64,000 nucleotides of DNA. Origin: Tetraselmis striata. Its lineage: Eukaryota; Chlorophyta; Chlorodendrophyceae; Chlorodendrales; Chlorodendraceae. The first letter of the stretch is position 1; each line of letters begins with the position of its first letter. Below the pieces are notes generated by a model, which had not been told where the DNA came from, made no database searches, and saw only the letters and a list, made by a program, of their open reading frames with translations. The position numbers and the translations under genes were made by a program. Of this stretch, positions 22,745 to 35,727 are shown one piece after another. Where the stretch lies: assembly GCA_006384855.1 (NCBI GenBank), contig VCJN01000891.1, forward strand, positions 1-64,000, in the 5' to 3' direction.

Positions 22745-23770
22745 TATATGCGTTATGATATACCAATACATTACACCACAGACTCTGAAGAATAGTTGCT
22801 ATTTGCCGTGTCGCAATATATGCCGTTGAAACCATTAAGTACAGGACTCCAGCAGTGAGTCACTAATTACCCGCAGACAAGCCTTATCCGAGCAATGTAT
22901 AAATACGACCCCCCCCCTCCCACTCACACACACACACCGCTGTCTATGAGCGCAACAATGATGCACTGCGCACCCCCTTAATAATTACGTTGCAATTGCT
23001 GAAAACCTGCCGTGCGGGTCGGAACGAGTAAAATGCTCAACAGCGGTGACTGTGTGGCACGATCTGTGAGTATGCACCGCTGAGCATTGCTGGGCATCCT
23101 TGCCACATGTGGCCATATGAGACGTACACGGCGGCGATTTTAAAGGCGGGGAGGACAATGCTGCCGCCCGCTGGATACGCACACCTATTCGTAGCCATTG
23201 CCCGCCATAAAAGTCCCCATGTAGGTTGATAGAGCGGTGCACTAGTAGCACAATAACAAATCACAGCCAGCGCTCAAGTAAAACATGGTGATCGAGTAAC
23301 AGAAAGTAACTAATCAAACATGTGATACCACCCAAACACTCACGTGTTTGGGGCAAACTTGCAGGTCACAGTAGCTGCGACTCGTTTCGCACCGTTCAAT
23401 ATGATATTTTTTGTGTGGTGTATTATGATCGATTTCCAGATATATATGGTTTTCCCTCTTCGCAGGGGAATACACACAACAGCTTGCAGCGAATAAACCC
23501 TTAACGCGGCCAGTCACATTGTTCCGAGGTGCAGTTGCGTGACACCCCCCCCCCCCCTGCGGGGCAATCGGCAGCCTCTGCGGAGAGCACAATGTCAAAC
23601 GGCCCCCATTGGTCCAGGCAATAATCATTCAGAGCGCAGCATTCAAATGAATAAGGAAAACGAATCCGCTCTGGGCGGATATTTACAGCATCGGAGGCGG
23701 AGGCCGTTTTGCTTGGCACCCCGCCACGCCGCGCGATGGGGTGACGGCGGGGAGGGGGGCGGGCGCCGCG
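22745..23770. other. Intergenic, no gene recognised
   Basis: Between family D copy 2 and the end of the IFT144 gene. It holds a short C run (23,544-23,555). No ORF here shows coding character or known motifs. Confidence 0.5.
23683..23687 (-). terminator. Putative polyadenylation signal TGTAA for IFT144
   Basis: TTACA on the plus strand, i.e. TGTAA on the sense strand, 84 bases beyond the IFT144 stop at 23,771. Confidence 0.4.
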
Positions 23771-25234
23771 TCACTCCTCGGGCGCGTCGCCGTCGCCGTC
23801 GCCAGCGGCGGCGGCGGCGGCAACGGCGGCCTCCTGCTGCTTGAGCACCGCCACGGGGTCCTCCATCTTGGCGACCTCGTTGAGCGACACGGGCGCCGCG
23901 CACATGGGGCACGCCTTCTCCGCCATCAGGATCTTGACAAAGTCCTGCGCGCGGCAGTTGAAGCGGCACGAGGGGCACTGCGCCCAGTCGCTCACGATGC
24001 AGCGCTTGCCGGTGGCGATGCAGAAGGGGATGGTCTCCTTGCAGTGGTGGCACTCCAGCTCGGTGTCCGGCCCCGGCGTGCGGCAGAAGGGGCACGGCCA
24101 GCTGGCCTCCTCGTCGTCCTCCGCCTCGCGGTCCGGCTTGCGCACCATGTTCTCGATCTTGCGCTTGTACTCGGGCCGCAGCTGCTGCCTGCCGAGGATC
24201 GAAGCGGGTAAGGGGGGGAGGGGGGTCAGCCGGCGGGGCACGTGCAGCCGAGCCACTCTCCACCTGGTTTCGGAGATTGACTGTACATCCATGTAATCTG
24301 AACATGCATGGGATGCTGACGCACCTAAAAACACCCTTACCATGAAAAAGTCTCAAAGTGGGCTTGCAGGGAACATCTCAAGACATTCATTACGGTTCTG
24401 CTCTAGTTTTATCTACACATGACCTCCGGCAGGTAGAGCTGGTTCCTGTTTACAGTCTTCCTATTACTGCATGGGCATGCGCGCGCACACACACACACAC
24501 AGCTCTGTCATATATAGATATATACATACATATATATATATATGTATAAAAATATATAAATACACATGTACATATATGCACACACATATATATATATATA
24601 TACATTTATATACACATTTATACTATATATATATATGTAAAAAATATATAAATACACATGTACATATATGCACACATATATATATACATTTATATATACA
24701 TTTATACGTGTATATATATATATATATGTATCATCCAGGGCTGCTTTTTGCTCCTCGAGGAAGTTTATTGCCATTTAAATGGAACAGTGTAGCGAGAGAG
24801 CGGTAGTGCAGGAGACTGAGTAGAGACGCCACCCTTAACAACGCCAGTCCCAGGCAGTCTAGTGGTAGTACATATGTACTCAATACTCAGGGGCGTGGCG
24901 CAGGGCAGCAGACTCACTTGCCAAGTAGGATGAGGTATACCCCCTGCCACATGCCACCCCTGTGCCCTCTCAAGCCACCCCCCCCCCCCCCCCCCCCCCC
25001 CCGCTCCCTCGGAGTGATGGTGGCGTGTCCCTTTTATTCCAGTACAATTAAAGACGACCCGCGGGGCCAATAGGTAACGAATCGTTCTTCAACTTCGCGT
25101 GGGAATGTCTGTAGCATTCGCGGTGTATTCTGAATTACTTCTCCGTTTTCATCGGTTTGATTCCCTTTTCACCCCGCGCCGTGGGGGGGGGGGGGGGGGG
25201 GGGGGTTCATCCGCAGACCGGTTGTGAGTGTACG

Positions 25235-25274
<40 letters not shown>

Positions 25275-28200
25275 TCTCTCCAGAAAGATGTTTACAGTGG
25301 CATGAGTAGGAGAAGTGGTACGGCGCGCATACACCCCATCAGCTGGGGGCTCAGCATTAGTTAAGGCATGTGTAAAAGGGGGGAGGGGGGGTCACCTGTA
25401 CTCTGGCCGGACCAGCATGGACGCATACTCGAAGGCGGTCTTCTTGAAGCCGGCGCGCTGGCACTCGATGACGGTGGAGGTCAGGATGGGCACCACGTGC
25501 TCCGGGAACTTGGAGATGTTGCGCGCCACGCGCATCAGCATCCGCGCCGCGCCCTGCGTGATCGGGAGAGCGAGCAGGCGAGAGGGGGGGGGGGGGGGAC
25601 TCAATCGCTGGCGTGCAGCATCAGGCCACTGCCAATGTAGTTAAACAAAGCGCCATTCACCATATCCGTGATGATCATTACCTATGTGATCACTACCAAT
25701 GTGAACATTGAATATATGTGGACAATATAAAAGACAACAGGAATTGGCCATGGACGCTCCCCATTTTGTCTTTATCAGAGTCACAGTGAATGTTCGCCAT
25801 TGCCATCTGGTCTCACGCAATGGCAGACCAGCACTGCCAGGCTGCATCCAACACGTTGAAATACATAATATTCAATGTATAACATTAATATCCGAATACA
25901 GAATGTAAAACAATATCCTACATATTATGATATCTATAGCCGTCTCACCCATAAGAACATCCATAATCGTATATGTTGCATGAGAAGCCTCAAATTGGGT
26001 TTGCTACCAACCTGGAAAAACATTGATCATGGTTTCCTCTACGTTTGATATCTGACAGGCAGGGTGCGTCATTCGAAATGTGCTTATACTCGTACTACAA
26101 ATACAAGTACATATATGTGTGTAAGGGGGAGGGGGGGGGGGGGGGGGGGGGACAGCAGGCAGGGCGCGCCTGGTGGTCGCCGCTGCGCGCGAGGATCTTG
26201 ACCAGGATATACGAGTGCAGCAGCATGAGGGAGCGCGTGAGCTCCGCGGGCGTGCGCTTCTTCTGCCGCTGCAGCTCGCGGTACGTGGCCAGCAGCTGCC
26301 CGTGCGCCACCTTGTAGTTGCCCATCTCCTGCTCCTGCTTGGCGATCAGCACGCTCGTCTGCGCCGCCTGCTCGTAGTCGCCCAGCGCCATGTGCAGCTT
26401 GAACAGGTAGTTGTGGTCCTTGGCCTCGCCGTCCGTCTCGCCCATCAGGAAGTCCACCAGCTGGTTGGTCAGGCTGGGGTTGTTCGCCTTGCCGACCTGG
26501 GAGGGGGGCGGAAGGGTGTGTGTGTGTGGGGGGGGGGGGGGGGGGTCAACCACGCCGCCACACACCTCAATCACCAGATCCACAGGACCACGCCGTCACA
26601 CCTCTCCACTCCATGTATTTCATACTTCATATTCTAACAAGCTCAAAGGCGATGCCGTAAACTCTGCCGGCTCCGCATTTCAGCTCATGTGTTATCCAGG
26701 TGTTGATGCGCCGATAAGACCCCCACGACATACTTCTGAACGTGGTTACTTGGGCGGTGGCAGCTACCCCCCAGGCACTTAAATAGGCGGTAAATGGCAG
26801 GGCTTTCCGGTACATACAGTTTACAATGCACCAATAATAACCCATATTACAAGTTTCATAGTCAGCTTGCATGCAATCTATAAGATCACTCGCGCTATAG
26901 TCCCGCAATGGTATCGTCTACATTTGACCTCTGGCAGGCAGGCAGGGTTCGTATATTGCGAAGTGTTCTTTTGAACCGCGCCGGCATCCGCCGTCATTGT
27001 CGGGCAGGCAGGCAGGCATGTTCCCAAGAGTGAATTCGTGGGAACGGGGGGGGGGGGGGGGGGGGGGGCTTCACCATGTTGATGGCCTTGTCCAGCGAGT
27101 CGGCATCGCCGCGCATGTAGGCGCGCAGCGCCTGGTCGTACTGCCCGCATTTGGTCCACATGTCGCCCGCCTTGTTGTGCTTGCCCGACGTCTCGTAGTA
27201 GCGCGCCACGCGCACCCACTCGTCCATGCTCACGCTGCTGCCGGCAAACTGCGCGGCGGCGGCCAGAGGGGCGCAGAGTGAGCCTCGCGCACGGGAAACC
27301 AACACACGCCCCCACTGCCACGACGAGCGCCCTGATGGGGTCAAGGAGGGGCCGCGGGGCGCGCACCTTGACGTAGGCGTCCATGGCGTTGTGCGTCTGC
27401 GCAAAGTCGAAGGCCTCCTCGTTGCGCTTGGCGAGCAGCAGGAACTCGATGGCGCTCTGGAAGTCGCCGTTGCTGAGGCAGAAGTTGGCGACCATGGAGG
27501 CGCCCTCGCTCGAGTGCGTCTTGCGCACGACCGCAAACGCCTTGTGCGGGTTCTTCAGCTTCTCCAGGTTGAGGCGCGCCACGCTGTCCATGTCGTTGGC
27601 GGCCTCGTACGCCGCCGCCGCTTCTGCGTACTTGCCCTCGCCCTCCTTGGCTTTGGCGTACTGCAGGTGCAGCTTGGGCGAGCTGATCTTGGCCATCAGC
27701 GGCGCCACCGCGGCGAAGCTCTTGTTCTGGATGTAGATCGTGGCGGCGCGCTCGAAGAGGCCGCCGCGCTCGTACATCTCCGCGGCGTCCTGCATCTGGT
27801 TGAGGCCCTCCAGGATGGACGCGCACTCGCGGAAGAGCGCCGCCTCGTTGCGCGCCAGCGCGATCTGCCGCCCGCGCCGGATGTCGCCCATGTGCAGCGA
27901 GCAGCGCGCGGTGCCCGCCTGGCTGGCGCCCTCGATCACCGGGTCCTCCGCGCACAGGTCCTGCGCCTGCTGGTAGTAGTCCAGCGCCGCGGGGAAGTCG
28001 CCCTTGACCTCCAGCATGCCGGCGTACTGCCGGCTGATGGCGCCGATCGAGCCGGGGTCCAGCTGCTCCGCGAGCTTCATCGCCTGGTCCCAGTGCTTGA
28101 GGTCCTTGCGCATCTCCAGGGCCGCGAGCGGGTACGAGGAGCGCAGAAACAGCTCCTGCGCGGTGTCGTAGTCGCCCTCCTTGAGCACCAGGATGTGCCC

Positions 28201-31200
28201 CGCCAGCAGGTTCTTGTCCTCGACGTGCCGGATGCGCTCCAGGCTCATCACCATGCTGGCGTCGCCCTGGTGCCGAAACACCCATATCGCCAGCTCCAGG
28301 TCCATGGCGCGCATCGCCGCGTCGCACAGCAGCCCCCACGCCTCCTTGCTCTTGATCGCGATCGCCGCCTCCCACGCCGCCTTGAGGTCGCCGATTGCCA
28401 GCAGCGCGTCGAAGCGCTTGCGGGCGGCCTGAGCGCCGCCGGCACGCAGCGCCGCCTCCTGCACGCGGGCAGGGCAGGAATGGTCTCGGTTTGCAAGAGC
28501 GGCGCACCGCGACAGGAGCGCCTCTGGATGGCGTTGGTTTTATGGGCTTACCATGCGTTGGTGTCATGGTGGCACAATGACATTACCGACAACCGATATC
28601 CTATATCGACATCCGATGGCCCTGTAAGTTGTATACCGTAGGCAGGGCAGTAAGCGCCAATAGTCGCCGGTTCGAAACAGCTGCGCCCGGCCGTCAACAA
28701 ACAAGCGGCGCACCGCGACAGTAGCGCCTCTGGCTGCAGAATGGCGTTGGTTTGTATAGGCTTTCTATACGTCGGTGTCATTATGGCACAATGACATCAC
28801 CGATAACCTATATCCTATATCGACATCATTTGACTGCGTTACTACTATGCCATATTATAACGGTATATAATAATACTAGATTCCATCGATATATGAAAAT
28901 CAACATATTACAAGCCATTAATGTGTTTCATATGTTTTCAATATACCATGCATATGTGTAAATGGCCGATGATGGTACGAGTACCATAAACTGTACAAGC
29001 TGACGTTGTGTATTGCGTATCAAATGAGCTGTGGCGCTCGACGCCGGCGCGTTGAGGCTCGCCTCCGCACCTGCAGCCCCCGGTGGCTCTCTAATGGCAC
29101 CACCTCCAGCGAACCGTTCTTCAGCTGCCCCGTCAGCTGCCCGTTGTTGAGCACGATGGGCGAGAGGCCCGCGCCCTTGGGCTGCACGCAGAGCTCGGTG
29201 ATGGTGGGGCCGTTGATGGTGACGGGGTGGTACACGTAGCAGTGGATGTTGCTGCTGTCAAAGATGGCAAACACGTTGGAGTCGGCGCAGTCCCACAGCA
29301 TGGAGTCCATCACGCCGTTGAAGCCCGGGACAGACAACACCTGAGGCAGTGGGTCAGGGTATCATCGGAGGAGTTGGTTTGTTGGGGGGGGGGGGAGGGG
29401 GGCCTAGCCTGTCTGAGGTGGCTACGAGTAGGAAACTGTATTAATCTATTGTATTAACATCCCCATTAGTATTGCATGAGTGGTTAGTGAGCTCCTTTTT
29501 CTTGTATACATATGTAATGTGAACAACAAAAATGTTACTTACTATCAACGTGTGGCAGGGACAGGCGCTGCAAGACTGTGCAGATTTCTGTTACTTTTCC
29601 AATATGTTAATACAACTTTGCATCACTTTGTACACCTCTTAGAGCACTTATACGACACCTTTGACACTTTGACTTAAAAGACATTTCATACAACACTTTT
29701 GTCATTCAATAAAGCAAAAGCGGCCGAGACCAAATGTGTTTCCATGCGAGATGCTGGGAAGAAACACTGCCAGAAGGCGGATTCGTGGCAAGGGGAGGTG
29801 TTCGCCTCTGCGTTTTCAACATGCCCAGTGGCATGTTTGATAAGGGAGAACTAAGAAGGCCCCCACCTGGTCGTTGACGGGGTTGTACAGATGCACTTGG
29901 TGAGTGGTGTCCTCAAACACGAGCCGCGTGCCGTGGGGCTGTGGGAACAGGCGTGTGATGCCGCCGTCCTCGTGCCGAAACTCATTCACGGTGCCGCGCC
30001 CCTCAAGGAGGTGGTACACGATGCTGCCCCGCGCGGTGCCGGTGACGAGGAAGTGCTCGGTGACACCCATGGCGGTGACATCCGCCTGGTGCCCCTTGCC
30101 GGGGACCTGCCACTCGTCCTCCTCCCCGTAGTCAGACGGCTCGATGGCGTGCACCGTCACGGAGCTGGCGCCACAGCGCGCGGCCGTCAGCGTGCATACG
30201 GCGAAAATGGGAGGGACCCCTACCGGCAGTGTCTGCTTGCATTTCAAACACTTGCATGCATATACCACATGTGCCGGCGCCCTTATCAAAACCCTTGATG
30301 TAAGCTTCATAAAAGTGGGCTTGCATGCGACGTATAAGGACATTTGCTATATGTCATTGACGTATGTACAACATGCGAGCTACAGGATATGTGACGGTTC
30401 CGCTATAGTTTCGCGTACATCTGACCTCTGGCAGGTATGGCAGGTCCTCATTCGCAGTGTTCTTATAACCGCGTTGACACTCGTAGAATGCTACTAGTAC
30501 ACTCATGTAGCAGGGTTTTAGGGTCACGCAGTCGTTATAAAACAGCAGAGCAAAGGGGGGGTGGCTGGGCCTCACCCGTCGCTCAGCACAGCCGCGTATC
30601 TCTCCGTCATATAGACCTGCCCGACGCTGCCCATGTAGTCTCGAGTGTTTACCTGGATAGTGGACCCGGTGCCCTCGGCCTCGCAGCGGTAGAACCACGC
30701 CTGAGCATCCACACAAGCAATGTCAGTCTGCCGCTTGCCTCCAAGCCCCCACCGCACAGACATGACTCACATTCTCTACTCCCCCTTTCCCCCACAAAGA
30801 GCAAGCTGACCCCGCACCTGGTTGTTCATGCCGACGGCCACGTGATTGGGGCCCAGCCCCAGGAAGGAGGGCTCCGTCTCAATCTGCACCGGCTGCTTGT
30901 TCCCGCTGAGCACGTCCACCACGCTGATCTCCTGCAAGCTGGTGAGGTACGCGACGCGCGTCATGAAGGACGCGTGCACCACCGGCAGCGTGGCCAGGTA
31001 GGACAGGATGCCGCCCGCGGTGGTGGCGATGGTGAGCACGGAGCCGTCGTCGGTGTACTTGAGGCTCTCGATGGTGGAGCCCTGCATCTCGATCGCGTCC
31101 TCCGTCATCTCCTTGAAGCCGGTGCCGAGCTCAATGACCTTCACGGTGCGGTTACCGGCGATGGCGGCCCTCATCGCGGAGGGGCACACCGCGAGGTCCA

Positions 31201-32895
31201 CCAGGTTGGAGGGCAGGTACGCCTGGCTGTGCACCTCCTCGCTGAGCTCCGCGTTGTGCGTGGACACAATGACGACCTGGCCGGACTGAAAGCCGATCAC
31301 GATGTACCCGTCGCCGTACCACGCGTGGCGCAGAATGTTGCCGTACATCTCCTGGAACGCCAGCTCGATGGGGGTTTCCTCCGTGTCGTTGGGCGACATG
31401 AGGTAGATGCTCTGCTGGCCGACGTTGATGGAGATGGTCGACTCGGCGGACTGCCCGCGGCTGTCCGTCTCCTTCTTGGAGCTGAAGATGACCTCGTGCG
31501 GCTCCGCCTTGAGCGCGACCGTCTTGATGGTGTCGCCGTCCAGGCCGTCCGTGACCGTCAGCGTCGCGTCGTCGCCGCCCATCGCCAGCAGGTTCTCCAC
31601 GTTCCACTGGCCGCAGGTGATGCTCTTGGTGTGCTTGCCGGTGATGGGCACCTTCTTCTTCTCGTTGTCGTTGTACAGCATCAGGTTGCCCTTGCTGGTG
31701 CCGATGGCCAGGATGTCGTTCTTCTTGGACCACTGCATCCAGGTCAACTCCTGGTTCTGCACATACGCGCGGGCACACACGCATGCCATGTCAGCGCCTC
31801 GGCTGGGTGCAGGTGCATGCGAGGGCCAGGGCTGCGGGCAGCACGAGGACCGCGGCACCTTCCAGTTGGTGTCCAGCTTGACGACCTCCATCGTCTTGGC
31901 GATCCAGATGACGCACACGCTGCACCTGGCGGGCAGCACCGCCAGCTTCTTCCCCGACACGTCCCACTGCCAGCCCGCCACCCCCCAGCAGCGCAGTTGC
32001 ACAGAGCAGGTCAGCGCCCAAGTCGGTGCAGGCGCGGGGAGAGGGGACGCGGAGAAGGGAGGGGGGGGGGGGGGGGGGGGGGGGGCTCTTGAGCTGTCCC
32101 TAAAAGTCGACCCTCTGCAACAGGTGCATGCACACCGCGGCAAACTACCGCCGCAAGTACTTGATTGATGGATGGCAAGGAGAAAGGGTGTCAGCCCCCC
32201 CCCCCACCCCCCCACCCTCCTCTCCAGCAGGCCCTCGGTGCCCCAGAGCAGGCGGCGCACCTGCAGCAGCGCGCAGGGCTCCTCCGGGTCCGAGCCCCGC
32301 CCGCCCGCCGCCGCCGCGCCCCTCTTCCTCCGCCGCTTGTCCTCCACCACCTCCTCCACCGCCTCCTCCGCCGGCAGCATGATCTCATTCACCAGCTTGC
32401 CGTTGCGGTCGTAGATGTTCACCTTGCGCTGCAGCAAGGGGGGAGGGGGGTCTCAGAGACTCGGTGTGCATCTCACCCGGGCACGCAGCATGCATGCATG
32501 GCTTTTCACGGCCGGATAGCCTTGGTGCAGAGTCAGACTTGCCGCCGCCGCGGCGGTGCTTAGGGCGTCTTCATAGCTGCTTTTCCCTTACTACTCCGTC
32601 ACTCTCAGGACGTCAATGCATATGTCTATCCCTGCGCCGCCCGAGCCACTGCCGCTGCTACTGCTGCATGCGTTTGTGCCTGACAACGGACAGCTGGGGC
32701 GCGATGAGGTGGCGTGACCCCTCCCGGCAGAGACTGTCCTCTCTATACCGCCGCCAACGAGTGCAAACCCGCGCCATTCACTTGGGTTCGCAGGTGAATT
32801 GCATTGCAGCATCGAGTGGGAATACCCGTGTAGTTGATTCATGCAATGTCTTAAGTCTCAGAATAAGTCTTGTTTGTGTCTCGTCGCGGGCAAAG

Positions 32896-32926
<31 letters not shown>

Positions 32927-33666
32927 TTCAACGACACTGATATGCAGCAGACCCAAGCTGTAGTTGCGGTAGATGCACGACCACATTGACAACTAGCTGG
33001 AGACCCATGGCCAGCGACACGAGCGGCGGCCCGGTGTGCCGGTGCCAAAGCCGCAAAGCGGGCTCCTGGTGATCCGCATGATCCTGTGCCCGGTGCCAGC
33101 GCTCGCCCCGTCGCTCGCCCGCACGCTCAACCACGTGCCTCATTTATCACCTCCGGATCGGCCCCTGGCAGCGCCATCTCAGCGGGCGACCCCGGCGGCG
33201 GTGGGGCGACGTGGTGCGCAGCCGGTGCTGCTGGATCGCGGATGCTGGGCGCATGGTGGTGGCGCATGATGCCGGGGTCGTGGCTGGGTGATGCAGACGG
33301 GGAGATGGAGGCCTCGGACCGGCACGTGTGTGTGAGGGGGGGAGGGGGGCATCTGATTCGCCCCGGGGTCGGGTGGGCAGACGAGGGGAGAAAGTGGGTG
33401 CGGGGGCTGCTACGTACGTGTGTGCCCACAGCCGCCATGTACTGCCCCCGTGGGCTCCATGCGAACCTGGCGCGCCCCTCGCCCAGGTGGTCCGACGGGA
33501 CCTTGAACAGCTCCTTCTGCACGGCGCACCGGGCAGCTCAGCTCCCTTGCGCCCCCGCACTGGGAAACGCCGCCCCCCGCCCGCCCTCCCCCTCTACAGC
33601 CTGCGCCCGCTTGGCCTGGCCGCCTGTCGCTGCCCCGGCTGACCAGCGGGCGCAGGCGCTCACCAT
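23771..33666 (-). CDS. IFT144: IFT144/WDR19, intraflagellar transport complex A subunit
   Basis: Thirteen exons on the minus strand: 33666-33664, 33516-33418, 32428-32261, 31966-31859, 31756-30818, 30700-30576, 30164-29867, 29340-29071, 28458-27367, 27248-27075, 26496-26170, 25553-25396, 24188-23771. Total 4,179 nt, 1,392 residues, every junction in phase; human WDR19 is 1,342. IFT-A drives retrograde transport in cilia and import of membrane proteins. Residues 1 to about 650 are WD40 propellers ([42 protein letters not shown]). Residues 670-1250 are TPR-like helices ([28 protein letters not shown] text, MLVRPEY). The C-terminus has zinc-binding CPFC, CHHC, CPSC and CPMC pairs, as in the family. 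The start ATG stands alone in exon 1. An extra charged segment (about 30 residues, [17 protein letters not shown]) interrupts the first propeller. Intron 11 has a GC donor. Four MITE copies and many C runs lie in introns. Confidence 0.95.
24315..24478 (+). mobile_element. MITE family C copy 8
   Basis: In IFT144 intron 12, antisense to the gene. Core CATGACCTCCGGCAGGTAGA; ends degenerate. Confidence 0.55.
24484..24735. repeat. CA/TA-rich microsatellite block with internal duplication
   Basis: ACACAC and ATATAT arrays. A segment with AAAATATATAAATACACATG is duplicated at about 24,547 and 24,640. It lies in IFT144 intron 12. Confidence 0.85.
24977..25002. repeat. C homopolymer (sense G), IFT144 intron 12
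   Basis: About 26 C on the plus strand. For the minus-strand gene this is a sense G run, an exception to the usual orientation, and it lies in mid-intron. Confidence 0.9.
25233..25270. repeat. (CT)n microsatellite, IFT144 intron 12
   Basis: About 19 CT units. It follows a 25-base G run at 25,181-25,205. Confidence 0.95.
25945..26095 (+). mobile_element. MITE family C copy 9, degenerate
   Basis: In IFT144 intron 11. Reads ATAAGAACATCC, then AAATTGGGTTTGCTACCAACC and TTTGATATCTGACAGGCAGG. Confidence 0.5.
26822..26990 (+). mobile_element. MITE family C copy 10
   Basis: In IFT144 intron 10. Core TTTGACCTCTGGCAGGCAGG; right end TTTTGAACCGCGCCGGCATC. Confidence 0.65.
27047..27068. repeat. Donor-proximal C tract of IFT144 intron 10
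   Basis: About 21 G on the plus strand. On the sense strand the intron begins GTGAAG and the C run starts six bases in. Confidence 0.9.
28497..28830. repeat. Tandem duplicated ~130-bp segment, IFT144 intron 8
   Basis: GCGGCGCACCGCGACAGGAG... CACAATGACATTACCGACAA at about 28,497-28,625 recurs with several differences at about 28,690-28,825, in the same orientation. No family elsewhere in the window matches it. Confidence 0.7.
30271..30487 (+). mobile_element. MITE family C copy 11, with ~45-bp internal insertion
   Basis: In IFT144 intron 6. The left end GTGCCGGCGCCCTTATC, core CTGACCTCTGGCAGGTATGG and right end TTCTTATAACCGCGTTGAC are present, but the middle is longer than in other copies (ATGTCATTGACGTATGTACA...). 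Confidence 0.65.
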
Positions 33667-35727
33667 GATGGCGCTGCGGCACGGTGCCTCGCGCGGCAGC
33701 GCAGGATGCGGCTGCTGGTCCGGCCCAGCCTGGGGCCCTGTGGACAAGACGGGCGGTGCCAATACACACACACTAAACACACAGACTCGTCAGTCCCTCA
33801 GTGCTAGTTGGCAGCTGGCCGCGGGTGCACCCCTCCTCAGGCCATGGTTTACGCCCCCCCCTCCCCCCCCCCCCCCCCTTCAAACACGATTAAAAGCAGT
33901 AGGCCTGACACGCCCTGCTCCGGCTGGATCGCTGCCCGCCCCCGGCCTAGCCCGCAGCTACTGGGACATCACTGCAAGAGGCCCGTCTGGCTGCTCCTGT
34001 TTTGACCACAGGAACTGGCGCGCCTATTGCCGAGCAGGAAATATAAAACAAAAATGTCGGGATGGTGGGGAGGTGAAAAATGATATTATTAAAAAACGAG
34101 AGCCGGGTGGGGAGATGCGCCGGTAGGTAGGAGAGTGTCGGGGGTCTGAAGGGTGTGCGGGGGGGGGCACTGCCCACTGCAGTTGACACTGAGATCGATC
34201 ATGTACGATCCTACTCCGAGGTGACTGCCCCCCCCCCCCCCCCCCCGCGCGTGTCGCCTCGTCGGGCATGCCGACCCGGGCGGGAGTAACAGATGGGGGC
34301 GTCCCGACTCCCCCCTGGCCCCCTTTCGTGAGGCTGCACTGCGCTCCCATTTCCCGGCGCTGCAACGCCGGCGGTGACATGGGGCTGCATGATCGCACGG
34401 GTGCGTGACTTTTCTCGCCCGGGACGTCGTTGGCATACTGCTTGCGACGCTGCCCAACTGCCCCCCGACTCCGACTCCTCCTCCTTCCCCGCGGCCCGCG
34501 GCCCCGGCCGGCGCGTACCTGGCTTCTCTTCACTCCCCAACCGAAGCGCGCGATGCGGCCGGATCCTGCGCCCTGCGTACTCGCCACCAGCTACGTGTGC
34601 GGTGGCTTGCCTCAAGCTTACAGACTAGGTAAATAGTGGACTGTCTGGACTGCGCCGCAGCGGGGCGGCTTCAGCTCGAGCGACTCCTGCCGTCGTCGTC
34701 ACACAATTATTCGTTGTCGGCTCGGCGGGCCTGCCGCCTGGGACGGATTCCGCGATGCTGAGAGTTGAACTTTTTGGTTAGTCGCTACAGGGAGAGCGTC
34801 CGGAGAATGCACGCAAAGTACTGGGGGAGGAAAAAGCCTACATTTAAGCAGAACCCTCTTAGATGATGATGATGATGAGAGTTCGTCCGCCGGTGTTGGT
34901 ACCTGTACAGGATATGTACCCGTACCCGCCTGATGGTAGTTGACATTGTCGTCGTGGAGCATGAATAAGGCGCGCAGGCGCGCGCAAGGCTGCCCGCCAG
35001 GGGCGTGCGTGCTGCCCGTCCCCGCCGCGATGATGATGAGAGGAGACTGAGCGCCTCATCAGCTTCCGCAGCGAAGAAGTCAGTACCTGGGTGCCTAGGT
35101 ATCTAGTATCATACACGTACCAGGTGCCTGTAGATAATACTTTACACTAGTGAATCTGTATAGTATTAATAAAAACGAGTCTCAAGCAGCGACCCAGGTC
35201 CCTGGAACCGTACTTCCAACATCCAGCATCGCTTCCAACAACAACGCAGATGAAGACGCGCGACGATATGACGCTTGGTATCCCCGTGCGCTCTCTTCTC
35301 CGACATCGACACGTTGCTAGCCGCGGCGCGCGAGGCGCAAGCAAAATAGGAGGAGAGGAACCCACTTCGACGGCACCTTTGTGGCATTCACAGCTCAGCC
35401 AAGTGATAACGAAACGCGGTGAGAAGCAACAACCATCAACTTTGATTCGGCAGACGCACCGGATTCGGCAAACCCTAAAAGCTCGGGTCCGCGACTTGTG
35501 CAATCGCAGGATACCGCCTGGCGGAAGCGTTGCCACCGACAGCGATCCCAATAACGGTGACTACTTGCACCCTCCACCCCCTTCCCCCCCCCCCCCCCTT
35601 CCCCACAAACGGCGCAATACCACGCCTCGCTCATTCGATGCGCATAAACTTGCACGTATACAGCCGTTATCATCCTCGTGCCCCGCGACCGGGTGCTTGA
35701 CTGCTTGAGTCAAGAAGAACCGGCACG
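33667..35727. other. Intergenic, no gene recognised
   Basis: Upstream of both IFT144 (minus) and the TPR gene (plus), so it should include both promoters. C runs occur at 33,857-33,879, 34,230-34,246 and 35,586-35,599. GC-rich open frames here are low-complexity Arg/Pro/Gly text with no motif, and I judge them non-coding. Confidence 0.45.

Noticed and set aside
27226..28641. 471-codon plus-strand ORF
   Set aside because: It is the antisense shadow of IFT144 exons 9 and 10; the minus strand matches WDR19 residue by residue there.
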